DNA of 64,000 bases from Thalassococcus halodurans (GCF_900108225.1 NZ_FNUZ01000001.1:868001-932000); one strand, 5' to 3'. Positions 27,648-37,579 are shown, numbered from the stretch's first letter. The notes: generated by a model from the letters alone, not told the origin. Translations and numbers: made by a program.

Positions 27648-30437
27648 ATGTCCGACACCATCCGTTTCATCCTTGATGGAGAAGAAGTTGAAGCCCAGAA
27701 GGGCGACACCATTTGGGAAGTTGCGAACGGTCGCGGCCTGAAAATCCCGCACCTGTGCCACCGCCCCGAGCCCGGTTATCGCCCCGATGGCAACTGCCGC
27801 GCCTGCATGGTGGAAATCGAAGGCGAGCGCACGCTGGCCGCGTCCTGTATCCGTGAACCGCAGGAAGGCATGGTTGTCACCACACAGTCGAACCGTGCGA
27901 AAACCGCGCGCAAGATGGTGATGGAGCTGTTGGTCGCCGACCAGCCGGAACGCGAAGTCGCGCACGACAAATCCTCGCACTTCTGGGATATGGCTGATCT
28001 GAACGGCGTCACCGAAAGCCGTTTTCCGTCGATGGATGCCGAACGCATTCCGCTGCTGGATGACAGCCACGTCGCGATGCGCGTGAACCTTGATGCTTGT
28101 ATCCAGTGTAACCTTTGCGTCCGCGCCTGCCGCGAAGTTCAGGTGAACGACGTCATCGGTATGGCGGATCGCGGCCACGATGCGTTTCCCGTGTTCGATC
28201 TGGATGACCCGATGGGGGCCTCCAGCTGTGTGGCCTGTGGCGAATGCGTTCAGGCCTGCCCCACCGGCGCTTTGATGCCTGCCAGCATTCTTGATGACCA
28301 GCAGCAAGGTGATCGCAACGATTTCGACAGCGAAGTCAAATCGATCTGCCCGTTCTGCGGCGTGGGTTGTCAGGTGTCGATCAAGGTCAAGGACGACAAG
28401 GTCGCCTATGTCGAGGGCATCAACGGCCCGTCGAACGAAGGCCGCCTGTGCGTGAAGGGCCGCTTCGGCTTTGACTATATCCACCACGGCCACCGCCTGA
28501 CCAAACCGCTGATCCGCCGTGACGATGCCCCTGAAAAGGGTCTGAACGTCGATCCGTCCAACCCGTGGACGCACTTCCGCGAAGCGACGTGGGAAGAGGC
28601 GTTGGATTTCGCCGCCAAGGGCCTGGTCGATCTGCGCTCTTACTATGGCGGCAAATCCGTTGCCGGTTTCGGTTCGGCCAAGTGCACGAACGAAGAAGCC
28701 TACCTGTTCCAGAAACTGATCCGTCAGGGGTTCAAGCACAACAATGTCGACCACTGCACGCGCCTGTGTCACGCATCATCCGTTGCGGCGCTGATGGAAA
28801 ACGTGGGCTCGGGCGCTGTTACGGCCAGCTTTAACGAGATCGAAAACGCCGACGTGGCCATCGTGATCGGGGCCAACCCGACCGAAAACCACCCTGTTGC
28901 CGCGACCTACTTCAAACAGTTCACAAAACGCGGTGGCGAACTGATCATCATGGACCCGCGCGGCCAGAACGGTCTGAAGCGGCACGCGGCTTATAACCTG
29001 CAGTTCCGTCCGGGTATGGACGTGGCGCTTTTGAACGCGATCATGAACGTGATCGTCGAAGAAAAGCTGTACGACCGCCAGTATATCGAGGGCTTCACCG
29101 AAGGCTTCTTCGAATTCCGCGAACACATCCGCGCCTTCACGCCCGAGCGTATGGCCGAGATTTGCGGCATTGACGCCGAAACGATCCGGAGCGTTGCGCG
29201 CACCTTTGCTGATGCCCGCGCTGCCATGATCTTCTGGGGCATGGGTGTGTCGCAACACGTCCACGGCACAGACAATTCGCGCTGCCTGATCTCGCTGGCG
29301 CTGCTCTGTGGCCATGTGGGTCGTCCGGGCACTGGTCTGCACCCGCTGCGTGGTCAGAACAACGTGCAAGGTGCGTCTGACGCAGGTCTGATCCCTCACG
29401 TGATGCCCGACTATCAGTCGGTGGCAGACCGCGAGGTCCGCGATCTGTTCCGCCACATCTGGCGCGGCACCGAGATCGAAGAAACACCGGGCCTGACCGT
29501 GGTCGAGATCATGGACCGTGTCTATCGCGGCGAAATCCGTGGCATGTATGTGCTGGGTGAAAACCCCGCCATGTCCGACCCCGATGTGGATCACGCCCGC
29601 AAGGCGCTGGCCAAGCTGGATCACCTTGTGGTGCAGGATATCTTCCTGACCGAAACCGCAAACTATGCGGATGTGATACTGCCCGCCTCGGCGCTGCCGG
29701 AAAAATCGGGCACCGTGACCAACACCAACCGTCAGGTTCAGATGGTCCGCCGTGCTGTCCCGACACCGGGCGAGGCCCGCGAGGATTGGGAAATCGTCGT
29801 GGATCTGGCCCGCCGCATCGGTCTCGACTGGGATTACGACGATCCGCGCGAAGTGTTCGACGAAATGAAGATGTCGATGCGGTCGCTGCACCACATCACA
29901 TGGAAACGTCTGGAAACCGAAAGCTCGGTCACATACCCGTGCAACGGCCCCGAAGATCCGGGTCAGGCGGTTGTGTTCGGCGATGGCTTCCCGCGTCGTG
30001 CTGGCCGCGCCAAGTTCACCCCTGCCCGCGTGACCCCGCCTGCCGAGGCACCGGATAAGGATTTCCCGATGGTGCTGACCACGGGCCGTCAGCTGGAACA
30101 TTGGCACACAGGGTCGATGACCCGCCGCGCCACGGTTCTGGATGCGGTCGAACCCGAAGCAAACTGTTCGATTCACCCCGCAACGCTGCGCCAGATGGGC
30201 GTCGAAGCGGGCGGCCGCGTGCGGCTGACCACACGCCGTGGCAGTGTCGAGATCATGGCCCGCGCGGATCGCAACGTGGCACCTGACATGGTGTTTCTGC
30301 CCTTCGCCTATGTCGAAGCGGCGGCCAACATCCTGACCAACGCCGCTTTGGACCCCTTCGGCAAAATTCCCGAGTTCAAATACTCGGCTGTGCGCGTCGA
30401 AGCGGCGGACCAGCCAGCTCGGGTTGCAGCGGAATAA
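27648..30437 (+). CDS. fdhA: Formate dehydrogenase alpha subunit, molybdenum type
   Basis: 929 residues. N-terminal [2Fe-2S] domain (Cys37, 50, 53, 67), then two [4Fe-4S] ferredoxin motifs CIQCNLCVRAC and CVACGECVQACP, then the CPFCGVGCQ cluster and the bis-MGD domain. The catalytic residue is Cys374 in HCTRLCHASS, followed by the conserved His, so this is a Cys not a selenocysteine enzyme. The domain order is that of the soluble NAD-linked enzyme FdsA/FdhA, but no beta or gamma subunit gene or fdhD adjoins it; partners must be elsewhere. GGGAGG precedes the ATG, and a terminator follows. Confidence 0.88.
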   Translation: MSDTIRFILDGEEVEAQKGDTIWEVANGRGLKIPHLCHRPEPGYRPDGNCRACMVEIEGERTLAASCIREPQEGMVVTTQSNRAKTARKMVMELLVADQPEREVAHDKSSHFWDMADLNGVTESRFPSMDAERIPLLDDSHVAMRVNLDACIQCNLCVRACREVQVNDVIGMADRGHDAFPVFDLDDPMGASSCVACGECVQACPTGALMPASILDDQQQGDRNDFDSEVKSICPFCGVGCQVSIKVKDDKVAYVEGINGPSNEGRLCVKGRFGFDYIHHGHRLTKPLIRRDDAPEKGLNVDPSNPWTHFREATWEEALDFAAKGLVDLRSYYGGKSVAGFGSAKCTNEEAYLFQKLIRQGFKHNNVDHCTRLCHASSVAALMENVGSGAVTASFNEIENADVAIVIGANPTENHPVAATYFKQFTKRGGELIIMDPRGQNGLKRHAAYNLQFRPGMDVALLNAIMNVIVEEKLYDRQYIEGFTEGFFEFREHIRAFTPERMAEICGIDAETIRSVARTFADARAAMIFWGMGVSQHVHGTDNSRCLISLALLCGHVGRPGTGLHPLRGQNNVQGASDAGLIPHVMPDYQSVADREVRDLFRHIWRGTEIEETPGLTVVEIMDRVYRGEIRGMYVLGENPAMSDPDVDHARKALAKLDHLVVQDIFLTETANYADVILPASALPEKSGTVTNTNRQVQMVRRAVPTPGEAREDWEIVVDLARRIGLDWDYDDPREVFDEMKMSMRSLHHITWKRLETESSVTYPCNGPEDPGQAVVFGDGFPRRAGRAKFTPARVTPPAEAPDKDFPMVLTTGRQLEHWHTGSMTRRATVLDAVEPEANCSIHPATLRQMGVEAGGRVRLTTRRGSVEIMARADRNVAPDMVFLPFAYVEAAANILTNAALDPFGKIPEFKYSAVRVEAADQPARVAAE

Positions 30438-30458
30438 ATTCTGTAAAATCAGAACACT

Positions 30459-30492
30459 TTAACGGCGCGACCCAGGTTGCGCCGTTTTCTTT
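30459..30492 (+). terminator. Terminator of fdhA
   Basis: AACGGCGC pairs with GCGCCGTT across a 10-base loop, followed by TTCTTTT. It sits 24 bases after the fdhA stop. Confidence 0.88.
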
Positions 30493-30700
30493 TGCCCAAC
30501 TCGGACGCGCGCAAAGACCCTGTTGCCCGCGAAACACCCCGCATCATTTCGAGGAATCAACAGCCGTGCGTTTAACTGGCCGCTGGTGAAACACGCCGTG
30601 TACGCCCTGTTTTTGAACAAATTGCCGTAGCGTCAATAAGGACTTAACTGTCTGATAAAAAACAATTCTGCCTTTTTTCAAAGACCAAATTTTTTAAGGC

Positions 30701-30742
30701 ATGAACGCAGGGCTTGACCAAAAAAGAAACGAGCGTTCATAT
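30701..30742 (+). promoter_or_regulatory. Promoter with flanking inverted repeat for the ligase/liv operon
   Basis: TTGACC (30714-30719) and TCATAT (30737-30742) are 17 bases apart, a good -35/-10 pair. ATGAACGC at 30701-30708 and GCGTTCAT at 30733-30740 form a perfect 8-base inverted repeat, the right arm lying over the -10 box. This would suit a repressor, possibly a TetR-type acyl-CoA regulator, by analogy with operons for acid activation. Confidence 0.6.
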
Positions 30743-30836
30743 ACGTTGGCTACCATCGCAAAGATGGACCGCGCGAGGAGGGCGCGGAGCACAATAAAAA
30801 TGTTCGCTCTGGAAGAGCGTCCGGGAGGAATAGATT

Positions 30837-32813
30837 TTGTCGACAAGCCTAAAGGGCGCAGAGGGTCTGCGCTCTATCCCTGACTTATTGCGTCGAAACA
30901 AGCAGGCCTTTGGCTCTGCTCCGGCCTATCGAGAAAAAGAATTTGGCATTTGGCAGACCTGGTCATGGTCTGAAACCGCCGATGAAATCGAAGCAGTTGC
31001 GCTGGGTTTGCTGGAATTTGGTATCAATGAAGGTGACTTCATTGCCGTCATCGGCCGCAACCGCCCGCAACTGTACGGGGCCATGGTCGCCGCGCAGATG
31101 GTCGGCGCGATCCCTGTACCGCTGTACCAAGACGCTGTTGCCGAAGAGATGGCCTATGTGCTGGATCACTGCGGCGCGCGGTTCGTCTTTGCCGAGGATC
31201 AGGAACAGGTCGACAAGGTGATCGACATCCAGGATCGCCTGCCCGGTTTCGAGCGGATGATCTACCTCGATCCCCGTGGCCTACGGAAATACGATCACAG
31301 CGCGCTGAACAAGTACGACGACGTTGTCGCCTCTGGCCGCGCTGCACGCGGAACGCTGGGTGCCGAACTGGAACGCCGCATCGCTGCGCTGGATTACGAC
31401 ACCACCTGCGTGATGCTGTACACCTCGGGCACAACCGGCAAGCCAAAGGGCGTTGTTCTGTCCAACCGCAACATCATCGAAACGGCCAAAGCGTCGTCTG
31501 AATTCGATGGCCTGCGTCAGACAGACTCTGTTCTGGCCTATCTGCCGATGGCATGGGTTGGTGACTTCATCTTCTCGATCGGTCAGGCCTATTGGACGGG
31601 CTTCTGCGTGAACTGCCCCGAAAGCGCCGATACGATGATGACGGACCTGCGGGAAATCGCGCCGTCCTACTATTTCGCACCGCCGCGGGTTTTCGAAAAC
31701 CAGCTGACGCAGATCATGATCCGGATGGAAGATGCAGGCCCTTTCAAAAAGCGCATGTTCAAATACTTCATGGATCACGCGCGCAAAGTCGGGCCGAAGA
31801 TTCTTGATGGGGAATCTGTCGGCCTGATGGACCGGCTGAAATACGCGCTTGGCGAATTCATGGTTTATGGCCCGCTGAAAAACGCGCTCGGGTTTTCAAA
31901 CGTCCGCGTGGGTTACACAGCGGGCGAGGCGATCGGCCCTGAAATCTTTGATTTCTACCGCTCGCTCGGCATCAACCTGAAACAGCTGTACGGCCAGACC
32001 GAAGCATCGGTGTTCATCACCCAGCAGCCGGATGGCGAGGTGCGTTCCGACACTGTGGGCGTTCCGTCCCCCGGCGTGGAAATCCGCATCAACGAAAACG
32101 GCGAAGTGTTCTACCGCTCGGCCGGTGTGTTCGTCGAATACTACAAGAACGCCGAAAGCACGGCTGACACCAAAGACGCCGAAGGTTGGGTAGCAACAGG
32201 CGACGCGGGCTTTATCGAAGAAGATACCGGTCACCTGCGCATCATCGACCGCGCAAAGGACGTTGGCAAAATGGCTTCGGGTGCTCTGTTCGCGCCGAAG
32301 TACGTTGAAAACAAGCTTAAGTTCTATCCGAACATCCTTGAAGCCGTTGTTTTCGGTGCCGGTCAGGATCGTTGCTGTGCCTTCATCAACATTGACCTGA
32401 CGGCGGTGGGCAACTGGGCGGAACGCAACAACATCGCCTATGCGTCCTATCAGGAACTGGCAGGCCACCCGAAGGTGCTGGACATGATCCAGAGCCACGT
32501 GGAAGAGGTCAACGCCAGCGTCGCGCAGGATGACATGCTGTCGGCCTGTCAGGTGCATCGCTTCCTGGTTCTGCACAAAGAACTGGATGCGGATGACGGC
32601 GAACTGACCCGCACACGCAAAGTGCGCCGCAAGATCATCGGTGAAAAGTTCGAGGACCTTGTGAACGCTCTCTATGGCGGGGCGGACAGCATCTATACCG
32701 AAACCGAAGTGACCTACGAAGACGGGCGCAAAGGCAAAATCACAGCGACACTCTCGATCCGCGACGCGAAGGTCGTTCCGGTCGAGATCAAACCGCTGGA
32801 GGCAGCCGAATGA
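30837..32813 (+). CDS. AMP-forming long-chain acyl/aryl-CoA synthetase
   Basis: 658 residues. The start is a TTG, supported by CCGGGAGGA directly upstream, and the protein begins MSTSLKGAEGLRS. AMP-binding motif YTSGTTGKPKGVVLSN, then GYTAGEAIGPEIF, YGQTEA and the ATGDAGFI hinge of the adenylate-forming family. It activates a carboxylic acid to its CoA thioester through an acyl-adenylate. Placed first in a liv-type ABC transporter operon, it probably activates the imported substrate. Chain length or aromatic preference cannot be read from sequence. Confidence 0.85.
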   Translation: MSTSLKGAEGLRSIPDLLRRNKQAFGSAPAYREKEFGIWQTWSWSETADEIEAVALGLLEFGINEGDFIAVIGRNRPQLYGAMVAAQMVGAIPVPLYQDAVAEEMAYVLDHCGARFVFAEDQEQVDKVIDIQDRLPGFERMIYLDPRGLRKYDHSALNKYDDVVASGRAARGTLGAELERRIAALDYDTTCVMLYTSGTTGKPKGVVLSNRNIIETAKASSEFDGLRQTDSVLAYLPMAWVGDFIFSIGQAYWTGFCVNCPESADTMMTDLREIAPSYYFAPPRVFENQLTQIMIRMEDAGPFKKRMFKYFMDHARKVGPKILDGESVGLMDRLKYALGEFMVYGPLKNALGFSNVRVGYTAGEAIGPEIFDFYRSLGINLKQLYGQTEASVFITQQPDGEVRSDTVGVPSPGVEIRINENGEVFYRSAGVFVEYYKNAESTADTKDAEGWVATGDAGFIEEDTGHLRIIDRAKDVGKMASGALFAPKYVENKLKFYPNILEAVVFGAGQDRCCAFINIDLTAVGNWAERNNIAYASYQELAGHPKVLDMIQSHVEEVNASVAQDDMLSACQVHRFLVLHKELDADDGELTRTRKVRRKIIGEKFEDLVNALYGGADSIYTETEVTYEDGRKGKITATLSIRDAKVVPVEIKPLEAAE

Positions 32814-32901
32814 GTTTCCGAACGTGCTGCGCATCTGCGCCAGCCCGCCCGTTTTACCAGTGGTCCCAGACTGAAATTCAAGAAAAGCAGGGGGTGTCTT
32901 T

Positions 32902-33714
32902 GTGAAGGATACCGAAGGCTATGTAACCGAAGACGGACGCCAGATCGGCGGCGTCTTGATGGAGATGCAGAACATCACGCTGCGATTTGGCGGTGTTGTT
33001 GCGATCAACGACATTTCGTTCGACATCCGTGAAGGTGAAATTCGCGCCATCATCGGCCCGAACGGCGCTGGCAAATCGTCGATGCTGAACATCATCTCGG
33101 GGTTCTACACCCCGTCCGAAGGTCAGTTGATCTACAAAGGATCGCCGCGCCCGCAGATGAAACCCTACGAGGTCGCCCGCATGGGCGTTGCGCGGACGTT
33201 CCAGAACATTGCCCTGTTCGAAGGCATGACCGTGCTGGACAACGTCATGACGGGCCGTCTGACCCATATGAAATCCGGCATCCTGTCCCAGGCCGTATGG
33301 TGGGGCAAGGCGCGGGACGAAGAACTGGCGAACCGTGAAGTCGTTGAAAAGGTTATCGACTTTCTGGAAATTCAGAACATCCGCAAAACGCCGGTGGGCC
33401 GCCTGCCCTATGGTTTGAAAAAGCGCGTGGAACTGGCCCGCGCTTTGGCTGCGGAACCATCGCTTTTGCTGCTGGACGAACCCATGGCGGGCATGAACGT
33501 CGAAGAGAAAGAGGACATGTCCCGCTTTATCCTCGATGTGAATGACGAATTCGGCACGACCATCGCGCTGATCGAACACGACATGGGCGTGGTCATGGAT
33601 CTGTCCGACCGCGTGGTCGTCATGGATTACGGCAAGAAAATCGGAGACGGCACCCCCGACGAGGTGCGCAACAACCAAGATGTGATCGACGCCTACCTTG
33701 GCGTGGCGCATTGA
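32902..33714 (+). CDS. Branched-chain-type ABC transporter ATPase, LivG-like
   Basis: 270 residues from a GTG at 32902 (AGGGGGTG upstream). Walker A GPNGAGKSS, Walker B LLLLDEPMAGM, and H-loop ALIEHDMGVVMD. The signature segment reads LPYGLKKRVELARALA, with YGLKK where LSGGQ is usual. Drives import with the LivH/LivM-like permeases that follow. A second ATPase (LivF-like) is later in the operon. Confidence 0.9.
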   Translation: MKDTEGYVTEDGRQIGGVLMEMQNITLRFGGVVAINDISFDIREGEIRAIIGPNGAGKSSMLNIISGFYTPSEGQLIYKGSPRPQMKPYEVARMGVARTFQNIALFEGMTVLDNVMTGRLTHMKSGILSQAVWWGKARDEELANREVVEKVIDFLEIQNIRKTPVGRLPYGLKKRVELARALAAEPSLLLLDEPMAGMNVEEKEDMSRFILDVNDEFGTTIALIEHDMGVVMDLSDRVVVMDYGKKIGDGTPDEVRNNQDVIDAYLGVAH

Positions 33715-33731
33715 TCGGAGGCTTTCTCGAG

Positions 33732-34682
33732 ATGTACAAATATACGATAGAACCGTTTCAGGAAATGTTCGCAGCGCCGGACTTTCTGTTGCAGGTGCTG
33801 TGGGAAGGTCTGGTTTCAGGCATCCTTTACGCCCTGATCGCGCTGGGTTTTGTTCTGATCTTCCGCTCAAGCCGGATTTTCAACTTTGCCCAAGGTATCA
33901 TGGTGGTGTTCGCCGCTCTGACACTGGTCGGCCTGCATGCCATGGGCGTGCCTGCATGGATTAGTGTAGGCCTGACGCTGGTGGTGATGCTGATCCTAGC
34001 GATCTCTATTGAACGGGTGGTTCTGCGCCCGCTCGTCGGGCAACCGGATATCATCCTGTTCATGGCCACCATCGGCATCACCCTGTTCCTGATCGGCTTT
34101 GGCGAGATCATCTTCGGTGGTGAAAACAAGGTCATGATCACCGAAGAACTGGGCATCCCCACAGACAGCTTTGTGCTTGAGCCATGGGGCGGCCTGCTGA
34201 TCCTTGAACAGAAAGACATCACCGCTGTGGCTGTGGCCGCGCTGTTGGTGGCTGGTCTGCTGCTGTTCCTGAACAAGACCCGTATGGGCCGCGCGATCCG
34301 CGCGCTGGGGGATGACCACCAAGCGGCGCTGTCGGTGGGCATCTCGCTTCAGACCATCTGGGTTCTGGTGTGGTTCATTGCTGGTATCATCGCACTGGTG
34401 ACAGGTATCGCATGGGGTGCCCGTGCAGGCGTGTCCTTCGCGCTTGAGGTCATTGCCTACAAGGCGCTGCCGGTTCTGATGCTGGGCGGTCTGGAATCGA
34501 TCACCGGTGCCATTATTGGCGGTCTGATGATCGGGATGCTGGAAAAGCTGTTCGAAATCTACTGGGGCCAGCCGTTCCTTGGCGGTAACACCGAAACGTG
34601 GTTCGCCTTTGTGCTGGCGCTGATCGTGCTGTTGTTCCGTCCGCAGGGTCTGTTCGGCGAACGTATCATCGAGAGGGTGTAG
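33732..34682 (+). CDS. ABC transporter permease, LivH-like
   Basis: 316 residues from the ATG at 33732, which has GGAGG 11 bases before; a TTG at 33711 in frame is too close to that site. About eight hydrophobic helices, with IYALIALGFVLIFRSSRIFNF-like N-terminal family pattern and the GLESITGAIIGGLMIG loop. One half of the membrane channel, pairing with the LivM-like gene at 35105. Confidence 0.9.
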   Translation: MYKYTIEPFQEMFAAPDFLLQVLWEGLVSGILYALIALGFVLIFRSSRIFNFAQGIMVVFAALTLVGLHAMGVPAWISVGLTLVVMLILAISIERVVLRPLVGQPDIILFMATIGITLFLIGFGEIIFGGENKVMITEELGIPTDSFVLEPWGGLLILEQKDITAVAVAALLVAGLLLFLNKTRMGRAIRALGDDHQAALSVGISLQTIWVLVWFIAGIIALVTGIAWGARAGVSFALEVIAYKALPVLMLGGLESITGAIIGGLMIGMLEKLFEIYWGQPFLGGNTETWFAFVLALIVLLFRPQGLFGERIIERV

Positions 34683-34710
34683 CGATGCACACCCTCACCA
34701 TTTCAAAGGG

Positions 34711-34917
34711 TCAGGATTTGCGATCCGCAAGAAAGGTCCCGGCGCTGTTTTTGGCTGCTGCCAGAACGCCGACCATCTTGTCGCGCAAACGCACGGGACG
34801 GCGTGTGTTGGGTACCCACTGCGGCAGAACAGACGTCTGTCTGTCGCGGTCGAACCCGATGTCCGCCTCTGCCTCGGATATCAAACGTCGCATCCGTGTT
34901 TCAAACTCGTCCGACAT
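34711..34917 (-). CDS. Small antisense-oriented gene inside the liv operon
   Basis: 68 residues from the ATG at 34917, which has AGGAGGAGATAGGGTC upstream, a very strong ribosome site on the minus strand. It lies in the 422-base gap between the two permease genes but reads the opposite way. The product, MSDEFETRMRRLISEAEADI..., is charged and soluble with no signal; I do not recognise it. Because of it, livM probably has its own divergent promoter in 34918-35104. Confidence 0.65.
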   Translation of the reverse strand: MSDEFETRMRRLISEAEADIGFDRDRQTSVLPQWVPNTRRPVRLRDKMVGVLAAAKNSAGTFLADRKS

Positions 34918-34957
34918 GACCCTATCTCCTCCTGAACTCGGCAAAGTAATTATATTG

Positions 34958-34992
34958 CGCGAAATCGAAACTTCACACAGTATTGTTTCGCG
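34958..34992. promoter_or_regulatory. Inverted repeat in the divergent region before livM
   Basis: CGCGAAA at 34958-34964 and TTTCGCG at 34986-34992 lie in an AT-rich stretch between the minus-strand small gene and livM. The setting suits an operator or promoter for one or both genes. No further match known. Confidence 0.35.
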
Positions 34993-35104
34993 ATCAATAT
35001 ATCCGAATTGCTACATCCGTAATTTTGCAACAGCTGTGCCAGGCTGTCGCAGCGCAAACGCGGCTCAGCAGAGCCGGTTCCTATAAAAACGGAGCGAAAC
35101 GAAA

Positions 35105-36181
35105 ATGTTTTACCGCACTGCTGGTCAGTTCAAGACAAGCTACAAAGCCGATCAGGCGCTGTTCCCTGTACGTCAGGACGCCATTCTATTGATGGTCATT
35201 CTGGCCTTTGCATGGGTTGTCTTCCCGCTGACGGCCTCGGAATTCACGTTCCAGACACTGCTGATTCCCGTTCTGATCTACGCTCTGGCGGCAATGGGCC
35301 TGAACATCCTGACAGGCTTTGCCGGTCAGTTGTCACTGGGCACCGCCGCGTTCATGGGGGTCGGGGCCTATGCCTGCTATAAGCTAATCACGATCTTCCC
35401 GTGGATGAACCCGATCGTCGCGATCATGTTGTCCGGCATCTTCTCGGCAGGGATCGGTGTGGCTTTTGGCATTCCGTCGCTGCGGATCAAAGGCTTCTAC
35501 CTTGCCATCGCCACGCTGGCCGCGCAGTTCTTCCTTGTCTGGCTGTTTGAAAAATGGGCCTGGCTTTATAACTACAACGCCTCGGGCGCGATTCAGGTGC
35601 CGAATATCGAAATGGCAGGCGTCTGGATTTCCGGCCCGCAGGCATCGTCCATCACGCAATATTACGTGGTTCTGGCCGTTGTCACGATCATGACGATCCT
35701 CTGCATCAACCTGACCCGCGGCACATTGGGCCGGACGTGGAAAGCGACGCGCGATATGGACATCGCCGCCGAACTGATCGGCATCAACCTGATGAAGTCC
35801 AAACTGACCGCCTTTGCGATCTCGTCCTATATCGTGGGCGTGTCCGGTGCGCTGTTCGTCTTTATGTGGCGCGGCGCGGCGGAACCGAACCTGTTCGACA
35901 TCCAGCTGTCGTTCCGCGTTCTGTTCATCGCCATCATCGGCGGTCTGGGATCGATCATGGGCAACTATCTGGGCGCGATCCTGATCGTTGGCCTGCCGGT
36001 TGTCCTGAACATCGTGCCCTCGGCTTTGGGCATCCCGATTTCTTCTGCTACGGTCGAACATCTGAACATCATGATCGTAGGTGCTCTTATCATCTTCTTC
36101 CTGATCATCGAACCACACGGCCTGAACCAGCTGTGGCGCCTGATCCGGGAAAAGCTGACTATCTGGCCCTTCCCGCACTAA
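35105..36181 (+). CDS. ABC transporter permease, LivM-like
   Basis: 358 residues, about nine hydrophobic segments. The family signature GLNILTGFAGQLSLGTAAFMG appears in the first third, with AELIGINLMKSKLTAFAISS and GGLGSIMGNYLGAI later. ACGGAGCG precedes the ATG. Second half of the permease. Confidence 0.9.
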   Translation: MFYRTAGQFKTSYKADQALFPVRQDAILLMVILAFAWVVFPLTASEFTFQTLLIPVLIYALAAMGLNILTGFAGQLSLGTAAFMGVGAYACYKLITIFPWMNPIVAIMLSGIFSAGIGVAFGIPSLRIKGFYLAIATLAAQFFLVWLFEKWAWLYNYNASGAIQVPNIEMAGVWISGPQASSITQYYVVLAVVTIMTILCINLTRGTLGRTWKATRDMDIAAELIGINLMKSKLTAFAISSYIVGVSGALFVFMWRGAAEPNLFDIQLSFRVLFIAIIGGLGSIMGNYLGAILIVGLPVVLNIVPSALGIPISSATVEHLNIMIVGALIIFFLIIEPHGLNQLWRLIREKLTIWPFPH

Positions 36182-36248
36182 CGCGGGCAGGCCCCACAAA
36201 ATGAACGACCCGAAAACGGGCGACATCCTTATCCATTGGGAGGAAACC

Positions 36249-37541
36249 ATGAAGAAACTACTGAAACTCACCTCTGCCGTGGCGTTGGGCGCGGTTCTTG
36301 GTACGGCGGCGGTCGCCCAAGAACTTTATGCTCCGAACCTCGCGTACCGGACAGGTCCGTTCGCGGCGACAGGTATCCCGCTGATGAACGGTCAGGCCGA
36401 CTACCTGAATATGCTGAACGCACGTGATGGCGGCATCGGTGGCATCAAGATCAACAGCGAGGAATGCGAAACAGGCTATTCCACGGAAAAAGGCGTTGAG
36501 TGCTACGAGAAGACCAAAGCCAAAGCCATCGTGACCCAGCCGTGGTCCACAGGCATCACGCTGCAGGTTCTGCCGAAAACAAACGTCGATGAAATCCCGA
36601 TCCTTGCACCTGGCTATGGCTTCTCGCCGATGGCAGACGGCAAGGTCTTCCAGTGGGCGTTCAACACACCCTCGGGTTACTGGGATGCGGCATCCATGAT
36701 CCTGCAGTACCTGCAGGGACAGGGTGACCTGAACGGCAAGAAAATCGCCTTCCTGCACCTTGACCACCCCTATGGCAAAGAGCCCCTGCCGCTTCTGGAA
36801 AAGAAAGCCGGCGAAATGGGCTTTGAACTGGTTCCGATCCCGGTTGGTCTGAAAGAAATGCAGAATCAGTCTGCACAGTGGCTGCAAATCCGCCGTGAAC
36901 GTCCCGACTACGTCGTGATGTGGGGCTGGGGTGCGATGAACGCCGGTGCGATCACCGAAGCGGTCAAAACCAAGTTCCCGATGGAAAACTTCATCGGCGT
37001 CTGGTGGTCAGGTCACGATGCTGACGTGAAAATCGTCGGTGAAGCAGGCAAAGGCTATAAGTCGATTTCCTGGTCGTTCCCGAACCCTGATGCGCCTGTC
37101 ATGGCAGACATCAAAAAGCACGTCGTTGATGCGGGCCTGAGCCAGTCGAACGAAGAAGAAATGTCCGGCGTCTTCTATAGCCGCGGCATCATCATCTCGG
37201 CCATTCTGGCAGAAGGCATCGCGGCCGCTCAGGCAGAATTCGGCACAGCCGAAATTAACGCGTCGCAGCTGCGCTGGGGTCTGGAAAACATCAACATGAC
37301 CGAAGAGCGTATCGCCGAATTGGGCCTGGACGGCATGGTTCCGCCCTTCTCGACATCGTGCTCGAACCACACAGGCCATTCCGGTGGCTGGATGCTGGAA
37401 TGGGACGGCTCGAAGTTTGTGAAAGCATCCGATCACCTGATGCCCGACACATCCGACTATGCCGAACTGATCGCGACAAAAGCCGGCGAATACGCGGATG
37501 CGAACGCTCCGTGGCCGACAAACGACGCCTGCGAAGGCTAA
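36249..37541 (+). CDS. Periplasmic substrate-binding protein of the liv-type transporter
   Basis: 430 residues from the ATG at 36249 with TTGGGAGG upstream. Signal peptide MKKLLKLTSAVALGAVLGTA, cut near AVA-QE. It has the two-lobed type I fold of LivJ/AmiC proteins, and a Cys pair in the N-terminal third (CETGYSTEKGVECYE). Binds the imported substrate; the pocket residues are not those I would expect for simple leucine binding, but I cannot name the ligand. Confidence 0.88.
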   Translation: MKKLLKLTSAVALGAVLGTAAVAQELYAPNLAYRTGPFAATGIPLMNGQADYLNMLNARDGGIGGIKINSEECETGYSTEKGVECYEKTKAKAIVTQPWSTGITLQVLPKTNVDEIPILAPGYGFSPMADGKVFQWAFNTPSGYWDAASMILQYLQGQGDLNGKKIAFLHLDHPYGKEPLPLLEKKAGEMGFELVPIPVGLKEMQNQSAQWLQIRRERPDYVVMWGWGAMNAGAITEAVKTKFPMENFIGVWWSGHDADVKIVGEAGKGYKSISWSFPNPDAPVMADIKKHVVDAGLSQSNEEEMSGVFYSRGIIISAILAEGIAAAQAEFGTAEINASQLRWGLENINMTEERIAELGLDGMVPPFSTSCSNHTGHSGGWMLEWDGSKFVKASDHLMPDTSDYAELIATKAGEYADANAPWPTNDACEG

Positions 37542-37551
37542 GTTGATCATC

Positions 37552-37579
37552 CCACCGGCGGCATCCCTGTCGCCGGTGG
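37552..37579 (+). other. Hairpin after the substrate-binding protein gene
   Basis: CCACCGGCG pairs perfectly with CGCCGGTGG across a 10-base loop, no T-run. Such hairpins after binding-protein genes commonly protect that part of the message and raise its share over the permease subunits. Confidence 0.55.

Larger units (their letters stand above)
30438..30836. other. 399-base gap between fdhA and the acid-CoA ligase operon
   Basis: No gene seen. It contains the fdhA terminator (30459-30492), a strong sigma-70-like promoter with a flanking inverted repeat (30701-30742), and a leader with a GGGAGG ribosome site before the TTG start at 30837. The stretch 30493-30700 is AT-rich and otherwise featureless. 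Confidence 0.7.
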
